Below are positions 36,575 to 45,770 of a stretch of DNA of 64,000 bases, in pieces. The position numbers and the translations under genes were made by a program. Origin of the DNA: an uncultured Oscillospiraceae bacterium (GTDB taxonomy: Bacteria; Bacillota; Clostridia; Oscillospirales; Oscillospiraceae); the NCBI GenBank assembly GCA_934661735.1, contig CAKUJN010000001.1, positions 1 through 64,000 on the forward strand. Direction: 5' to 3'. Below the pieces are notes generated by a model, which saw only the letters and a list, made by a program, of their open reading frames with translations, was not told the DNA's origin and made no database searches. How positions within the stretch are numbered: position 1 is the stretch's first letter; each line of letters starts with the position of its first letter.

Positions 36575-37917
36575 TTTGCCGCCTCCTTTTCCGCCTCTGC
36601 GCGCGCCGCCTGCGCCTTTTTCCACGCGGCGGCCTGCGCCTTGGCCAGCTTGTTTGTCTGTACCAGCGGCCGGTGCGCGGGACAGCCGTAGCTGCAGCAG
36701 CCGCACTCCATGCAGAGATTGACCTTCAGCTCGACCAGCCGCTCAACCTTACCGGCCAGATACGCCGTCTCCAGCTCGCACGGCATCAGGTTCAGCGGGC
36801 AGTGCGCAATGCACCGGCCGCAGCGGATGCACGCCGTCGGCTCGGGCGGCACGGCCTCCGCCTCGCCAAACGCCAGAATGGCGTTGGTATTTTTCAGAAC
36901 CGGCTGCTCGAGATCGGGCACGGCGACGCCCATCATCGGCCCGCCGTACAGCACCTTGCGCGGCTCGGTGACAAAGCCGCCGCACGCCTCAAACACGTCG
37001 CGCATCCGCGTCCCGATGGGCACCAGCACGTTTTTCGGCTCGCGCACGGCGGTGCCGTCCACCGTGACGCACTTTTTGACCAGCGGCAGCCCCGTCCGGC
37101 AATAGCGCGCAATGGAGGAGATCGTCGTACAGTTCAGCACAATCACACCCACGTCGATGGGGAGCTTTCCCTCCGGCACAATCCGCCCCGTCAGATTGTA
37201 GATCAGCACCTTTTCGCCGCCCTGCGGGTACAGCGAGCGCAGCGGCCGGACCTCCATGTCCGGCTCGTCCTTTGTCAGCTCGCGATAGCGCCGGATGCAC
37301 TCGGGCTTGTTGTCCTCAATACCGAATACGATTTTCGGCACGTTCAGAAACTTTTTCAGCAGCTGACACCCCAGCAGCACGTCGCCGGAATAGTCGATCA
37401 TCGCGCGCGTGTCCGAGGTGATATACGGCTCGCACTCCGCGCCGTTGACCAGTATGTACTTCACCTGATCCAGATTCTTGACCGTCAGCTTCACGACCGT
37501 CGGGAAGCCCGCGCCGCCGAGACCGACCAGTCCGCTCGCGCGTACCGCGTCCAGAAAATCCTGCATGGTCTCCAGCTTTGGCGGCTGAAGCCCCTCCCAG
37601 CGCTCGTCGCGTCCGTCAGATTCAATCTCAATGACCTGTCCCATGCGTCCGGCGGCGTTGCGGCGCTCGTCGATTTTGACGACCTTTCCCGAGACGCTGG
37701 CATAGATCGGCGCGGACACAAAGCCGCCTGCCTCCGCCACCAGCTGGCCGATTTTCACCGTGTCGCCCACCTTGACCACCGGCCGCGCCGGCGCGCCGAT
37801 GTGCATCGTCATCGGCAGTACGACCGACGCAGGCGAGGCAAGCCTCTGCGTCCGCATGCCTGCCGTGGCCTTGCGCTGCGGCACGCGTATGCCGTGCAGA
37901 TTACGCTTGAATATCAA
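36571..37917 (-). CDS. rnfC: Rnf complex subunit C (NADH-side, TTG start)
   Basis: 448 aa. Soluble subunit with the N-terminal barrel-sandwich (IGAPARPVVKVGDTVKIGQL), the NADH/FMN-binding SLBB-like part (GLVGLGGAGFPTVVKL), and two 4Fe-4S motifs, CIRCGRCIAHCP and CMECGCCSYGCP. It passes electrons between the ferredoxin side and NAD+. No ATG fits; TTG 37917 has a GAGGGGGG site eight bases upstream and gives the expected N-terminus IFKRNLHGIRVPQRK. The Ala/Lys/Glu-rich tail is short. Confidence 0.93.
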   Translation of the reverse strand: MIFKRNLHGIRVPQRKATAGMRTQRLASPASVVLPMTMHIGAPARPVVKVGDTVKIGQLVAEAGGFVSAPIYASVSGKVVKIDERRNAAGRMGQVIEIESDGRDERWEGLQPPKLETMQDFLDAVRASGLVGLGGAGFPTVVKLTVKNLDQVKYILVNGAECEPYITSDTRAMIDYSGDVLLGCQLLKKFLNVPKIVFGIEDNKPECIRRYRELTKDEPDMEVRPLRSLYPQGGEKVLIYNLTGRIVPEGKLPIDVGVIVLNCTTISSIARYCRTGLPLVKKCVTVDGTAVREPKNVLVPIGTRMRDVFEACGGFVTEPRKVLYGGPMMGVAVPDLEQPVLKNTNAILAFGEAEAVPPEPTACIRCGRCIAHCPLNLMPCELETAYLAGKVERLVELKVNLCMECGCCSYGCPAHRPLVQTNKLAKAQAAAWKKAQAARAEAEKEAAK

Positions 37918-37981
37918 ATGGAATGCCCCCCTCTTCTTTTCAACAGAGCGCCGCGCCGTTCGCTCCGGCGCGCGCTCATTT

Positions 37982-38494
37982 TTACGGTTTGAAATTCTCC
38001 GGAAGCCGCCGGAGCACCAGCTGCGCGCACAGTCCGGTAAACGCGCCCGCCGCCAGCGCCGCAAGCCCCAGAACCGGCAGATAATACACCAGCGCCGCCG
38101 TGCGCGTAATGACCAGCGCCGCGGCAAGCTGCCCCAGATTGTGCGCCAGCGCGCCGAAAATGCTGACCACCCAGAGCTGCCGCTGCGGAATCCACCGCAG
38201 CGCAAGGCGCATCACGCCAAGCGCCAGCAGCCCGCCGGTCATGCTGTAGAAAAACGCCATGGTCTGCCCCGTCAGCAGGCAGCCGAGCGTGACGCGCACC
38301 AGCGTCAGCCCCAGCGCCCACGGCGCGCCGCACCGGCACAGCGCGAACAGCGTAAACACGTTGCTCAGCCCTGGCTTGATGCCGGGCACTGCCGTCAGCG
38401 GCGGCAGCTGCGCCTCGATGACAAACACCACCAGCGCCGCTGCAGTCAGCGCCGCGGTCAGCGCAAGCGTGCGCGTTGACCTGTTCTTTCCCAT
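37982..38494 (-). CDS. Gx transporter family membrane protein (Rnf-associated)
   Basis: 170 aa, five to six membrane helices, with the family-like VPGIKPGLSNVFTLFAL (about 35-51) and LVRVTLGCLLTG. It belongs to the group historically called heptaprenyl diphosphate synthase component I, which resembles small-molecule transporters of the ECF S-component type. It regularly accompanies rnf genes, NusG-domain-II proteins and apbE, so a role in delivering a flavin or quinone precursor to Rnf is plausible but unproven. One base separates it from the preceding gene. Confidence 0.82.
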   Translation of the reverse strand: MGKNRSTRTLALTAALTAAALVVFVIEAQLPPLTAVPGIKPGLSNVFTLFALCRCGAPWALGLTLVRVTLGCLLTGQTMAFFYSMTGGLLALGVMRLALRWIPQRQLWVVSIFGALAHNLGQLAAALVITRTAALVYYLPVLGLAALAAGAFTGLCAQLVLRRLPENFKP

Positions 38495-38495
38495 C

Positions 38496-38867
38496 TCAGC
38501 CTCCCGCGCCGCTCACGGCGTCATACGGCTGTTCGGACGGCGAAAGCCACCGGATTGTCAGCCGGTTCGGCAGACACACAACGGGAAGCCCGTCCTCCGT
38601 CAGATATCCGTGCCGGACACAGACCTGATCGGGACACCCCGCCTCGATTACCCGCACGCCGCTTTGTGAAATTTCAATCGTATTTCCACCCGCCGGCCCG
38701 TCGATATGCACCGTCCGCGCTTCGCCCGCGGGTGTAACGGTATATAAAAGCACGCCGTCCTGATAAATTCCCGCCTGTGCGCCGCCGCGCGCCGGAAGCA
38801 GAAGCCATACTGCCGCCAGAACCGCCGCCGCGCCAAGAAAAATCAGAATCCACGTCCGGTTTTTCAT
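38496..38867 (-). CDS. NusG domain II-containing exported protein
   Basis: 123 aa: an N-terminal membrane anchor (about 5-25) and an outer domain with GGNTIEISQSGVRVIEAGCP and QVCVRHGYLTEDGLPVVCLP, which fit the NusG domain II family. The paired cysteines could form a disulfide or bind a cofactor. These proteins sit in rnf/apbE clusters of Firmicutes; the function is unknown, perhaps assisting flavinylation. Its start overlaps the apbE stop (ATGA). Confidence 0.82.
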   Translation of the reverse strand: MKNRTWILIFLGAAAVLAAVWLLLPARGGAQAGIYQDGVLLYTVTPAGEARTVHIDGPAGGNTIEISQSGVRVIEAGCPDQVCVRHGYLTEDGLPVVCLPNRLTIRWLSPSEQPYDAVSGAGG

Positions 38868-39880
38868 TTTTGAATTACCTCATAGCGCTCCTCACAGGAA
38901 AAGCGTCCCTCCAGTCCCTGCGTGATAAAAATCTGCCGCGCGTCCGTCATCCAGACCGCGTCAAATTCATCCGCGTGCGCGCGCCAGAACGCGGCCGCAC
39001 GCTCCGGCCCCATCACAAACAGCGCCGTGGACAGTCCATCGGCCAGCGTGTCGTCCGCACAAATGATGCTGACGGAAAGCATGCCGCTGCGTGCGGGCCG
39101 TCCGGTCTCGGGGTCCAGAATGTGCCAGTAGGTCTCGCCGTCCTGCGTAAAGCAGCGCTGATACCCGCCCGAGGTGACGATGGCCGCATCCGCTGCCTGC
39201 ACCGTGCAGAACCACGTCTCCGGCTGCTCGGGGTCGGCAATCGCAATTCTCCACGGCGAGCCGTCCGGCTTATCTCCGATCACCGCTACGTTGCCGCCCA
39301 GCGACAGGACGGCGGATTCCACGCCGCTTTGCCGCAGAAGCGTCCGAAGCTGCGCCGCAGCCCAGCCCTTGCCGATGCCGCCCAGATCCAGCTGAACGCC
39401 CTCCGGCAGGGATATTTCCGCGCCGTCCGCGCGTACCTGCGCCCAGCCGGTCCGCGCCAGAAGCGTATCCAGCTCTGCCTGCTCCGGCACGCGGTATACT
39501 CCGTCCGCAAAGCCCCACGCCCGCGTCAGCGGCAGGAGCGTCGGGTCATAAGCGCCCTCTGTCTGTGCCGCGATTTCCAGCGCGCGTGCAATCAGCTCCG
39601 CCGTTTCATCCTGCACCCGTCCGCCTCCTGCGGCGTTCAGCCGGGCAATATCGCTCCCGTCCGCGTGTGCCGACAGCAGCGCGTCCAGCCGCGCAAGCTC
39701 GCGCTGCGCTTCGTCCAGCGCCTGCTCTGCGCCGCGCCCGTAGACGGTCAGCGTCATCACCGTGTCCATGGCGAACACCTCGCGCGTCTGTGCCCGCTGT
39801 GCCGCGCAGCCGCACAGCAGAGCGGCGGAAAGACACAGCGCCGCCGCGCCCAGCGCCCGTTTCAGCCGCACCGATTTCAC
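38864..39880 (-). CDS. apbE: FAD:protein FMN transferase (ApbE), lipoprotein
   Basis: 338 aa. Lipoprotein signal with lipobox LLCGC (Cys near 24). ApbE motifs: MDTVMTLTVYG (about 38-48), VQLDLGGIGKGWAAAQL (about 160-176), GGNVAVIG and HILDPETGRPA (His-Ile-x-Asp-Pro). It transfers FMN from FAD to threonines, here surely those of RnfG and RnfD encoded downstream. First gene of the nine-gene apbE-rnf operon. The upstream gap is AT-rich; no clear minus-strand promoter could be fixed. Confidence 0.94.
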   Translation of the reverse strand: MKSVRLKRALGAAALCLSAALLCGCAAQRAQTREVFAMDTVMTLTVYGRGAEQALDEAQRELARLDALLSAHADGSDIARLNAAGGGRVQDETAELIARALEIAAQTEGAYDPTLLPLTRAWGFADGVYRVPEQAELDTLLARTGWAQVRADGAEISLPEGVQLDLGGIGKGWAAAQLRTLLRQSGVESAVLSLGGNVAVIGDKPDGSPWRIAIADPEQPETWFCTVQAADAAIVTSGGYQRCFTQDGETYWHILDPETGRPARSGMLSVSIICADDTLADGLSTALFVMGPERAAAFWRAHADEFDAVWMTDARQIFITQGLEGRFSCEERYEVIQK

Positions 39881-40058
39881 CCTCTCTGCCGTTCTATCTC
39901 AAAAATATGATAGCGCATTTCATCTTTGCTATAATTCTAATTTATTTTTCTGAAAAAATCAAGTTTTTTCTTATTTTGATATAAAAATAGCGATATTTTA
40001 CCATAAAAAATCAGTGCGTTTGTATCGATAGAAACGCATTTATATTTGCCAGCGCCGA

Positions 40059-40099
40059 TTTTACACGGATTTTACAAGCTCCGGCTTTCGTATTTTACA
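40059..40099 (+). promoter_or_regulatory. Pho boxes upstream of pstS
   Basis: TTTACA occurs at 40060-40065 and 40071-40076 (11-base period) and again at 40094-40099, close to the next multiple of 11. This matches the PhoP box of Gram-positive pho genes, direct TTNACA repeats spaced five bases. A -10-like TATGCT follows at 40109-40114 and there is no normal -35, as expected of an activated promoter. The likely activator is the response regulator at 45093. Confidence 0.75.
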
Positions 40100-40164
40100 T
40101 TCCGCGCGTATGCTGATTGGCGTAGGGACAAGAAATCTGAAAAACAAAAAAGGAGAAATCAAAA

Positions 40165-40971
40165 ATGAAGAAAGTTGTTGCAATCGCGCTGGTTCTGGTA
40201 CTGGCGCTGGCCATGTTCACCGGCTGTGCAAAGAAGGAAAGCGGCTCGGTTTCCACCGACGGCTCGACCTCCATGGAGAAGGTCATCGGCGCGCTGGGCG
40301 AGCAGTTCATGAAAGATAACGACGGCATTACGTTCACCTATAACCCCACCGGCTCCGGCTCCGGCATCACTGCTGTGTCCGAGGGACGCTGCGACATCGG
40401 CCTTTCCAGCCGCGCGCTGAAGGACGACGAGGCGGCCTCCGGCCTTACCGGCACGACTGTCGCGCTGGACGGCATCGCCATCATTGTAAATCCGGAAAAT
40501 CCGGTTTCCGACCTGACGATTGAGCAGATTGCCGCCGTCTATACCGGCGAAATCACCAACTGGAAGGATCTCGGCGGCAGCGACGCGGAAATCGTCCTGA
40601 TCGGCCGCGAGGCCGGCTCCGGCACGCGTGACGGCTTTGAGTCCATCACCGGCACCAAGGATTCCTGCCAGTACCGTCAGGAGCTGACCTCAACGGGCGA
40701 TGTGATCGCAACCGTCGCCTCCAACCCCAACGCCATCGGCTACGCCTCTCTGGCGGCCCTCAAGGACACGGTCAAGGCTCTGGGCGTCGACGGCGTCGCG
40801 CCGAGCGAGGCCGCAGTCAAGGACGGCAGCTACAAGGTCCAGCGTCCGTTCGTTCTGGTCACAAAGACCGGCGCGCAGCTGTCCGATGCAGCGCAGAAGT
40901 TCTTTGACTACGCAACCTCCGCCGATGCGGCCAGCCTCATCTCCGCCGCCGGTGCGGTTCCCGTAGCCTGA
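40165..40971 (+). CDS. pstS: Phosphate ABC transporter substrate-binding lipoprotein
   Basis: 268 aa. Lipoprotein signal with lipobox FTGC (Cys20). Phosphate-binding loops: STDGSTSMEKV (about 29-39), TGSGSGITAVSEGRCDIGLS (about 62-81) and GREAGSGTRDGF (about 147-158). It captures phosphate outside the membrane for PstCAB. AAGGAG precedes the ATG. First gene of the pho regulon cluster; a strong hairpin follows it. Confidence 0.96.
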   Translation: MKKVVAIALVLVLALAMFTGCAKKESGSVSTDGSTSMEKVIGALGEQFMKDNDGITFTYNPTGSGSGITAVSEGRCDIGLSSRALKDDEAASGLTGTTVALDGIAIIVNPENPVSDLTIEQIAAVYTGEITNWKDLGGSDAEIVLIGREAGSGTRDGFESITGTKDSCQYRQELTSTGDVIATVASNPNAIGYASLAALKDTVKALGVDGVAPSEAAVKDGSYKVQRPFVLVTKTGAQLSDAAQKFFDYATSADAASLISAAGAVPVA

Positions 40972-40986
40972 TATCCCTCTCCCCAG

Positions 40987-41015
40987 GCGGCTGTGACCGA
41001 AACGGTCACAGCCGC
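40987..41015 (+). terminator. Hairpin between pstS and pstC
   Basis: GCGGCTGTGACC pairs perfectly with GGTCACAGCCGC around a GAAAC loop. Without a T-tract it probably protects the pstS mRNA end and lets part of transcription continue, giving more PstS than permease. Confidence 0.6.
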
Positions 41016-41095
41016 ACTCCCGCAGCACCGGCCGGCAATCGCGCGCAGAGTCTGTACGCCATTGCGGTCCGGCGCTGAGAAAGGCAGCGTAAACG

Positions 41096-42013
41096 ATGTA
41101 CCATGACCATCTCTATGAGGCGGGCGGCGCGATCAAGGTCGTCAAGCAGAGAAACGCCCGCCTGTATGAAGCGATTATTCACGGCATTTTCCTGATGCTC
41201 GGACTTGTGACGGTCGGCTGTGTGCTGCTGATCACGGTCTATCTGGTAATCTCCGGCATTCCGGCCATCCGGCAGATCGGACTGATTCCGTTCCTGTTCG
41301 GGCCGGTGTGGGATTCCACGGCGGCGGAGCCGAAATTCGGCATTCTGCCCTTTATCCTGACCAGCGTCTACGGCACGGCTGGCGCAATTGTTCTTGGCGT
41401 TCCGGCGGGCTTCCTGACGGCGGTCTATCTCGCAAAGGCCGCGCCCCCGCGCTTTCGCGCGGCAGTGGAGGCCGCGGTCAGCCTTCTGGCCGGCATTCCG
41501 TCGGTCGTCTACGGCCTTGTGGGCATGCTGGTTCTGGTACCCGCCATCCGGCGGGTGTTCGGCCTTGCCGACGGCGCAAGCCTGCTTGCTGCAATTGTCG
41601 TGCTGGCCATTATGATCCTGCCGTCCATCATCAAGGTCTCCATGACGGCGCTGGAGGCCGTGCCGAAGGAATATGAGGACGCGTCGCTGGCGCTGGGCGC
41701 AACGCCGGTGGAGACATGGTTCCGCGTGTCCGTTCCCGCCGCGAAAAGCGGCATTGCCGCGGCGGTTGTTCTGGGCGTCGGGCGCGCCATCGGCGAGGCC
41801 ATGGCCGTCATGATGGTCTCCGGCAACGTGGCGAACATGCCGTCTCTGTTCCAGAGCGTGCGCTTCCTCACCACCGCCGTAGCCAGCGAAATGTCCTATT
41901 CCGGCGGACTTCAGCGTCAGGCGCTGTTTTCCATCGCGCTGGTGCTGTTCCTGTTCATCATGCTGATCAACGCGGCGCTGAACTTCTTCCTCAAGCGCAG
42001 TAAGGAGGTCTGA
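41096..42013 (+). CDS. pstC: Phosphate ABC transporter permease PstC
   Basis: 305 aa, six membrane helices. The coupling (EAA) region is ALEAVPKEYEDASLALGATP (about 184-203), and GILPFILTSVYGT and AGIPSVVYGLVGM are typical PstC stretches. Forms the membrane channel with PstA. 125 bases after pstS, 2 bases before pstA. Confidence 0.95.
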   Translation: MYHDHLYEAGGAIKVVKQRNARLYEAIIHGIFLMLGLVTVGCVLLITVYLVISGIPAIRQIGLIPFLFGPVWDSTAAEPKFGILPFILTSVYGTAGAIVLGVPAGFLTAVYLAKAAPPRFRAAVEAAVSLLAGIPSVVYGLVGMLVLVPAIRRVFGLADGASLLAAIVVLAIMILPSIIKVSMTALEAVPKEYEDASLALGATPVETWFRVSVPAAKSGIAAAVVLGVGRAIGEAMAVMMVSGNVANMPSLFQSVRFLTTAVASEMSYSGGLQRQALFSIALVLFLFIMLINAALNFFLKRSKEV

Positions 42014-42015
42014 CC

Positions 42016-42879
42016 ATGCCGTCCAAATCCATTCGTGTGCGGCGCAAAGCCTATGCCGTGCTGATGCGGGCGCTGATGCTGCTTTCCGTGGGGCTGACGT
42101 GCGCGCTGGCGCTGGGGCTGATCGGGTATGTGCTGTACAGAGGCGTGCCGAATCTGTCGTGGCGGCTGCTGTCCACCAGTCCGAGTTATCTGACAAATCA
42201 AATTGGTATCTTGCCGGATATACTCAATACGGTGTATATTGTAATTGCGGCACTGGTGATCGTCCTGCCCCTCGGCGTGGGCGCGGCGGTCTATCTGACG
42301 GAATACGCCGCCAACAGGCGCATCGTCTCCGCAATCGAATACGCGGCGGAGACGCTTTCGGGCATTCCGTCGATCATCTATGGACTGGTTGGCATGTTGT
42401 TCTTCTGCCAGTTCCTCGGGATGAAAACGTCGCTTCTGGCCGGCGCGCTGACGCTGGTCATCATGAACCTGCCCACAATCATGCGCACGACGCAGGAGAG
42501 CCTGAAAACCGTGCCGCAGAGCTATCGCGAGGGTGCGTTCGGCCTTGGCGCGGGAAAATGGCGCGTCATCCGGACGGTCGTGCTCCCAGGCTGCGTGGAC
42601 GGCGTGATTACGGGCTGCATTCTGGCCGTGGGCCGGATTCTCGGCGAAACGGCCGCGCTTTTGTACACGGCGGGCTTTGCGCACACGCTGTATAATTTTG
42701 CCGACGGCCTTCAGAACGCGGGCGCGACGCTGACCGTTGCGCTGTACGTCTACGCCAAGGAGCAGGGGGAATTCGATGTGGCCTTTGCCATCGCGTCCAT
42801 TCTGATGGTGCTGGCGCTGCTGATCAACCTGTCGGCCACGCTGGTCGGAAAATACTTCAAAAAGAGGGAAGAGTTGTGA
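42016..42879 (+). CDS. pstA: Phosphate ABC transporter permease PstA
   Basis: 287 aa, six membrane helices, with GILPDILNTVYIV, SGIPSIIYGLVGMLFF and the EAA loop SLKTVPQSYREGAFGLGAGK. Pairs with PstC. Starts behind AAGGAGG. The stop overlaps the next start (GTGA). Confidence 0.95.
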   Translation: MPSKSIRVRRKAYAVLMRALMLLSVGLTCALALGLIGYVLYRGVPNLSWRLLSTSPSYLTNQIGILPDILNTVYIVIAALVIVLPLGVGAAVYLTEYAANRRIVSAIEYAAETLSGIPSIIYGLVGMLFFCQFLGMKTSLLAGALTLVIMNLPTIMRTTQESLKTVPQSYREGAFGLGAGKWRVIRTVVLPGCVDGVITGCILAVGRILGETAALLYTAGFAHTLYNFADGLQNAGATLTVALYVYAKEQGEFDVAFAIASILMVLALLINLSATLVGKYFKKREEL

Positions 42880-43691
42880 AAAGTGTCAACGGAACCGGAA
42901 TGAAGCGCGCGCTGCTGATCAACGACCTGTCGTGCTTCGGCAAATGCTCGCTGAGCGTGTCGATGCCCATCGTTTCCGCCGCCGGAATTGAGGCTGTGCC
43001 GCTTCCCACTGCGGTTCTCTCGACGCACACATCCGGATTTGAGGGCTTCGTCCTGCGCGATATGACGCAGGAAATGGAATCGTTCACCGCGCACTGGAAG
43101 GCGCTCGGCATTCACTTTGATGCAATCTGCACGGGCTTTTTCTGCTCGCCGGAGCAGATCGGGCTTGCCCAGAAAATCATTGCGGAGCTTGCCGGCCCCG
43201 ACACGCTGCTGCTTGTCGATCCCGTCATGGGCGACGGCGGCGCGCTGTACGGCGGCTTCCCGCCGGAAATCGCGGACGCGATGCGCGCTCTGGTCCGATC
43301 CGCAGATCTCATCACGCCAAACCGCACGGAGGCGGCGCTTCTGACCGGCCTGCCGTTTGACGCGCCGGACGAGGCGCTGCTGGACGCGCTGCCATGTCCG
43401 AATGCGATTTTGACCAGCGTCCGCAGCGGCGCGCAGGCCGGATATCTGGCACGGCTGGACGGAGAGACGCTCAGCGTAAGCACCCCTGCTGCCGACGGCA
43501 GCTTCTATGGCGCGGGCGACATATTCGCCGCCGCGCTGCTCGCGGCCCTGCTTCAGGGCTGTACAAAGCCCGACGCGCTGGCGCGGGCGGCCGGCTTTAC
43601 ATTCCGCGCCATTCAGGACACTGCGGCGCGTCTGCCCGCGCACTGGTACGGGCTTGCATTTGAGGATGAATTGAAAGGAGGGGCTTTATGA
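42876..43691 (+). CDS. Pyridoxal/pyridoxamine kinase-like protein inside the pst operon
   Basis: 271 aa, ribokinase-superfamily B6 kinase. N-terminal [20 protein letters not shown] and PTAVLSTHT are the PdxY/PdxK signature (substrate loop); [11 protein letters not shown] (about 110-120), [13 protein letters not shown] (about 146-158) and the anion hole/catalytic GAGD in [13 protein letters not shown] (about 212-224) follow. It would phosphorylate pyridoxal, pyridoxamine or pyridoxine with ATP. GTG 42876 (GAGGGA site) is preferred to ATG 42900. It overlaps both neighbours by four bases (GTGA, ATGA), so it is truly embedded between pstA and pstB. Confidence 0.87.
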   Translation: MKSVNGTGMKRALLINDLSCFGKCSLSVSMPIVSAAGIEAVPLPTAVLSTHTSGFEGFVLRDMTQEMESFTAHWKALGIHFDAICTGFFCSPEQIGLAQKIIAELAGPDTLLLVDPVMGDGGALYGGFPPEIADAMRALVRSADLITPNRTEAALLTGLPFDAPDEALLDALPCPNAILTSVRSGAQAGYLARLDGETLSVSTPAADGSFYGAGDIFAAALLAALLQGCTKPDALARAAGFTFRAIQDTAARLPAHWYGLAFEDELKGGAL

Positions 43692-44443
43692 CCCCGATCA
43701 TCACGGTAAAGGATCTGTGCCTGTGGTACGGAAGCACGCAGGCGCTCAAGAATATTAGCATTGACATTCCCGAGAAGAGCATTACGGCCCTCATCGGCCC
43801 GTCGGGCTGCGGCAAATCGACGTTTCTCAAGACGCTCAACCGCATGAACGACCTGATTCCCGACGTCCGCACAACGGGTGCGGTGGAATACCGCGGACAG
43901 GACATCTTCGCTCCCTCCGTGGACGTCAGCGAACTGCGCCGCGAAATCGGCATGGTCTTTCAGAAGCCGAATCCCTTCCCCATGAGCATCTATGACAACA
44001 TCGCCTACGGCCCGCGCACGCACGGCATCACCGGCAAGGCGCGGCTGGACGATATTGTCGAGCGCTCGCTGCGCGGCGCGGCGATCTGGGACGAGGTCAA
44101 GGACCGCCTGAAAAAGAACGCGCTGGGTCTGTCCGGCGGACAGCAGCAGCGGCTTTGCATCGCCCGCGCGCTGGCCGTTGAGCCGGAGGTGCTTCTGATG
44201 GACGAGCCGACCAGCGCCCTGGACCCGATCTCCACCTCGCGCATCGAGGAGCTGGCCGCCAGTCTGAAAGAGCGCTATACCATCGTCATCGTCACCCACA
44301 ACATGCAGCAGGCCGTGCGCATCTCCGACCAGACCGCGTTTTTCCTGTTGGGCGAGCTGGTGGAATACGGCGACACGGAGCAGATATTCTCACAGCCGCG
44401 CGACAAGCGCACGGAGGATTACATCACGGGGAGGTTCGGATAA
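43688..44443 (+). CDS. pstB: Phosphate ABC transporter ATP-binding protein
   Basis: 251 aa. Walker [20 protein letters not shown] (about 37-55), PstB-specific [20 protein letters not shown], signature [16 protein letters not shown] and Walker [14 protein letters not shown]. Energises phosphate uptake through PstCA. Starts after AAAGGAGGGG, overlapping pdxK; one-base contact with phoU. Confidence 0.97.
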   Translation: MTPIITVKDLCLWYGSTQALKNISIDIPEKSITALIGPSGCGKSTFLKTLNRMNDLIPDVRTTGAVEYRGQDIFAPSVDVSELRREIGMVFQKPNPFPMSIYDNIAYGPRTHGITGKARLDDIVERSLRGAAIWDEVKDRLKKNALGLSGGQQQRLCIARALAVEPEVLLMDEPTSALDPISTSRIEELAASLKERYTIVIVTHNMQQAVRISDQTAFFLLGELVEYGDTEQIFSQPRDKRTEDYITGRFG

Positions 44444-45096
44444 TGCGAAGCCGCTTTGACGAGCAGCTGGTGCTGCTGAACAGAGAGCTGATTGAAATGG
44501 GCGCCATGTGCGAGGAGGTCATCGCGCTGGCCGCCAAGGCGCTGCTGGACGGCGACGCGTCGCTGGCGGCGCGGGTTGCGCCGCTGGATTCGGAAATCGA
44601 CCAGATGGAGCGGGAAATCGAGTCGATGTGCCTGAAGCTGCTTTTGCAGCAGCAGCCCGTCGCGCGCGACCTGCGCCAGATTTCCGCGGCGCTGAAGATG
44701 GTGACGGATATGGAGCGCATCGGCGATCAGGCCGAGGATATCGCCGAAATCATCCCGTACATGAACGGCCGCTCCGGCGACGAGTGCGCGTGCATCGGCG
44801 AAATGGCCCGCGCGACGATCAAAATGGTCACCGACAGCGTCAATGCCTTCGTCCACCGCGACACGGCGCTGGCCGAAAGCGTCGTCGCCTATGACGATGT
44901 GGTGGACGACTACTTCTCTCAGGTCAAGACCTCGCTCATCTCGCTGATCGCGGCCGCGCCGTCAGACGGCGAGTATGCGATTGATCTTCTGATGATCGCG
45001 AAATACTTTGAACGCATCGGCGACCACGCGGTGAACATTGCCGAGTGGGTGGTCTTTGCCGTGACCGGCGTACACAAAGGGGAGGCAAAGGCATGA
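44443..45096 (+). CDS. phoU: Phosphate signalling protein PhoU
   Basis: 217 aa, two repeated three-helix bundles, each with the PhoU metal-binding pattern (DMERIGDQAEDIAEI near 87-101; YFERIGDHAVNIAEW near 187-201). It couples the Pst transporter state to PhoR, keeping the pho regulon off when phosphate is plentiful. Shares its first base with the pstB stop and overlaps the regulator gene by ATGA. Confidence 0.95.
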   Translation: MRSRFDEQLVLLNRELIEMGAMCEEVIALAAKALLDGDASLAARVAPLDSEIDQMEREIESMCLKLLLQQQPVARDLRQISAALKMVTDMERIGDQAEDIAEIIPYMNGRSGDECACIGEMARATIKMVTDSVNAFVHRDTALAESVVAYDDVVDDYFSQVKTSLISLIAAAPSDGEYAIDLLMIAKYFERIGDHAVNIAEWVVFAVTGVHKGEAKA

Positions 45097-45770
45097 TCTG
45101 GTGTGTCGAGGACGACGCGGGCATCCGCGATATCGAGGTCTATACCCTCAACTCCACCGGCTTTTCGGCAAGGGGGCTTGCCGACGGCGCCGAGCTGCAC
45201 GCCGCGCTGGACGCGGGCGAGGTGCCGGAGCTGGTGCTGCTGGACGTGATGCTTCCGTGCGAGGACGGCGTGTCGCTGCTGCGCTTTCTGCGCGAAAACC
45301 CCGCCACGGTCCGCGTGCCCGTCATCATGGCCACGGCAAAGGGCATGGAATATGACAAGGTGCAGAGCCTTGACCTCGGCGCGGACGACTATCTGGTCAA
45401 GCCGTTCGGCATGATGGAGATGGTCTCGCGCGTCAAGGCTGTCCTGCGCCGCTGCGCCGCGCCGCGAAGCGAGCGCGTGCTGCGCGCGGGCGGACTGTCG
45501 GTCAATCTGGACGAGCATACCGTGCAGGCAAACGGCGTGCGCGTCGTGCTGACGCTGAAGGAATTCGAGCTTCTGCGTCTGTTTCTCTCCCATGCCGGTA
45601 CGGTGTTCACGCGCGACCAGCTCTTCTCCGAAATCTGGGGGGAGAGCTATATCGGCGAGTCGCGGACGGTGGACATGCACATCCGGACGCTGCGGCAGAA
45701 GCTGGGGGAGTGCGGAAAAATGATTGAGACGGTGCGCGGCATCGGCTACCGGCTGGAGGCGGAGACATGA
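45093..45770 (+). CDS. Response regulator, PhoB/PhoP type
   Basis: 225 aa from ATG 45093 (the frame extends into phoU). Receiver domain with acidic pocket EDD (7-9), phospho-acceptor Asp in LLDVMLP (about residue 52) and Lys in DYLVKPFGM (about 102-110). C-terminal OmpR/PhoB winged helix (LTLKEFELLRLFLSHAGTVF; MHIRTLRQKLG). In context it is the phosphate-starvation activator and the likely ligand of the TTTACA repeats before pstS. The stop overlaps the kinase start. Confidence 0.92.
   Translation: MIWCVEDDAGIRDIEVYTLNSTGFSARGLADGAELHAALDAGEVPELVLLDVMLPCEDGVSLLRFLRENPATVRVPVIMATAKGMEYDKVQSLDLGADDYLVKPFGMMEMVSRVKAVLRRCAAPRSERVLRAGGLSVNLDEHTVQANGVRVVLTLKEFELLRLFLSHAGTVFTRDQLFSEIWGESYIGESRTVDMHIRTLRQKLGECGKMIETVRGIGYRLEAET

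Noticed and set aside
39930-39935. TATAAT with extended TGC on the plus strand upstream of the Pho boxes
   Set aside because: More than 200 bases from pstS with no clear -35; the AT-rich gap makes chance matches likely, and the Pho-box promoter is closer.
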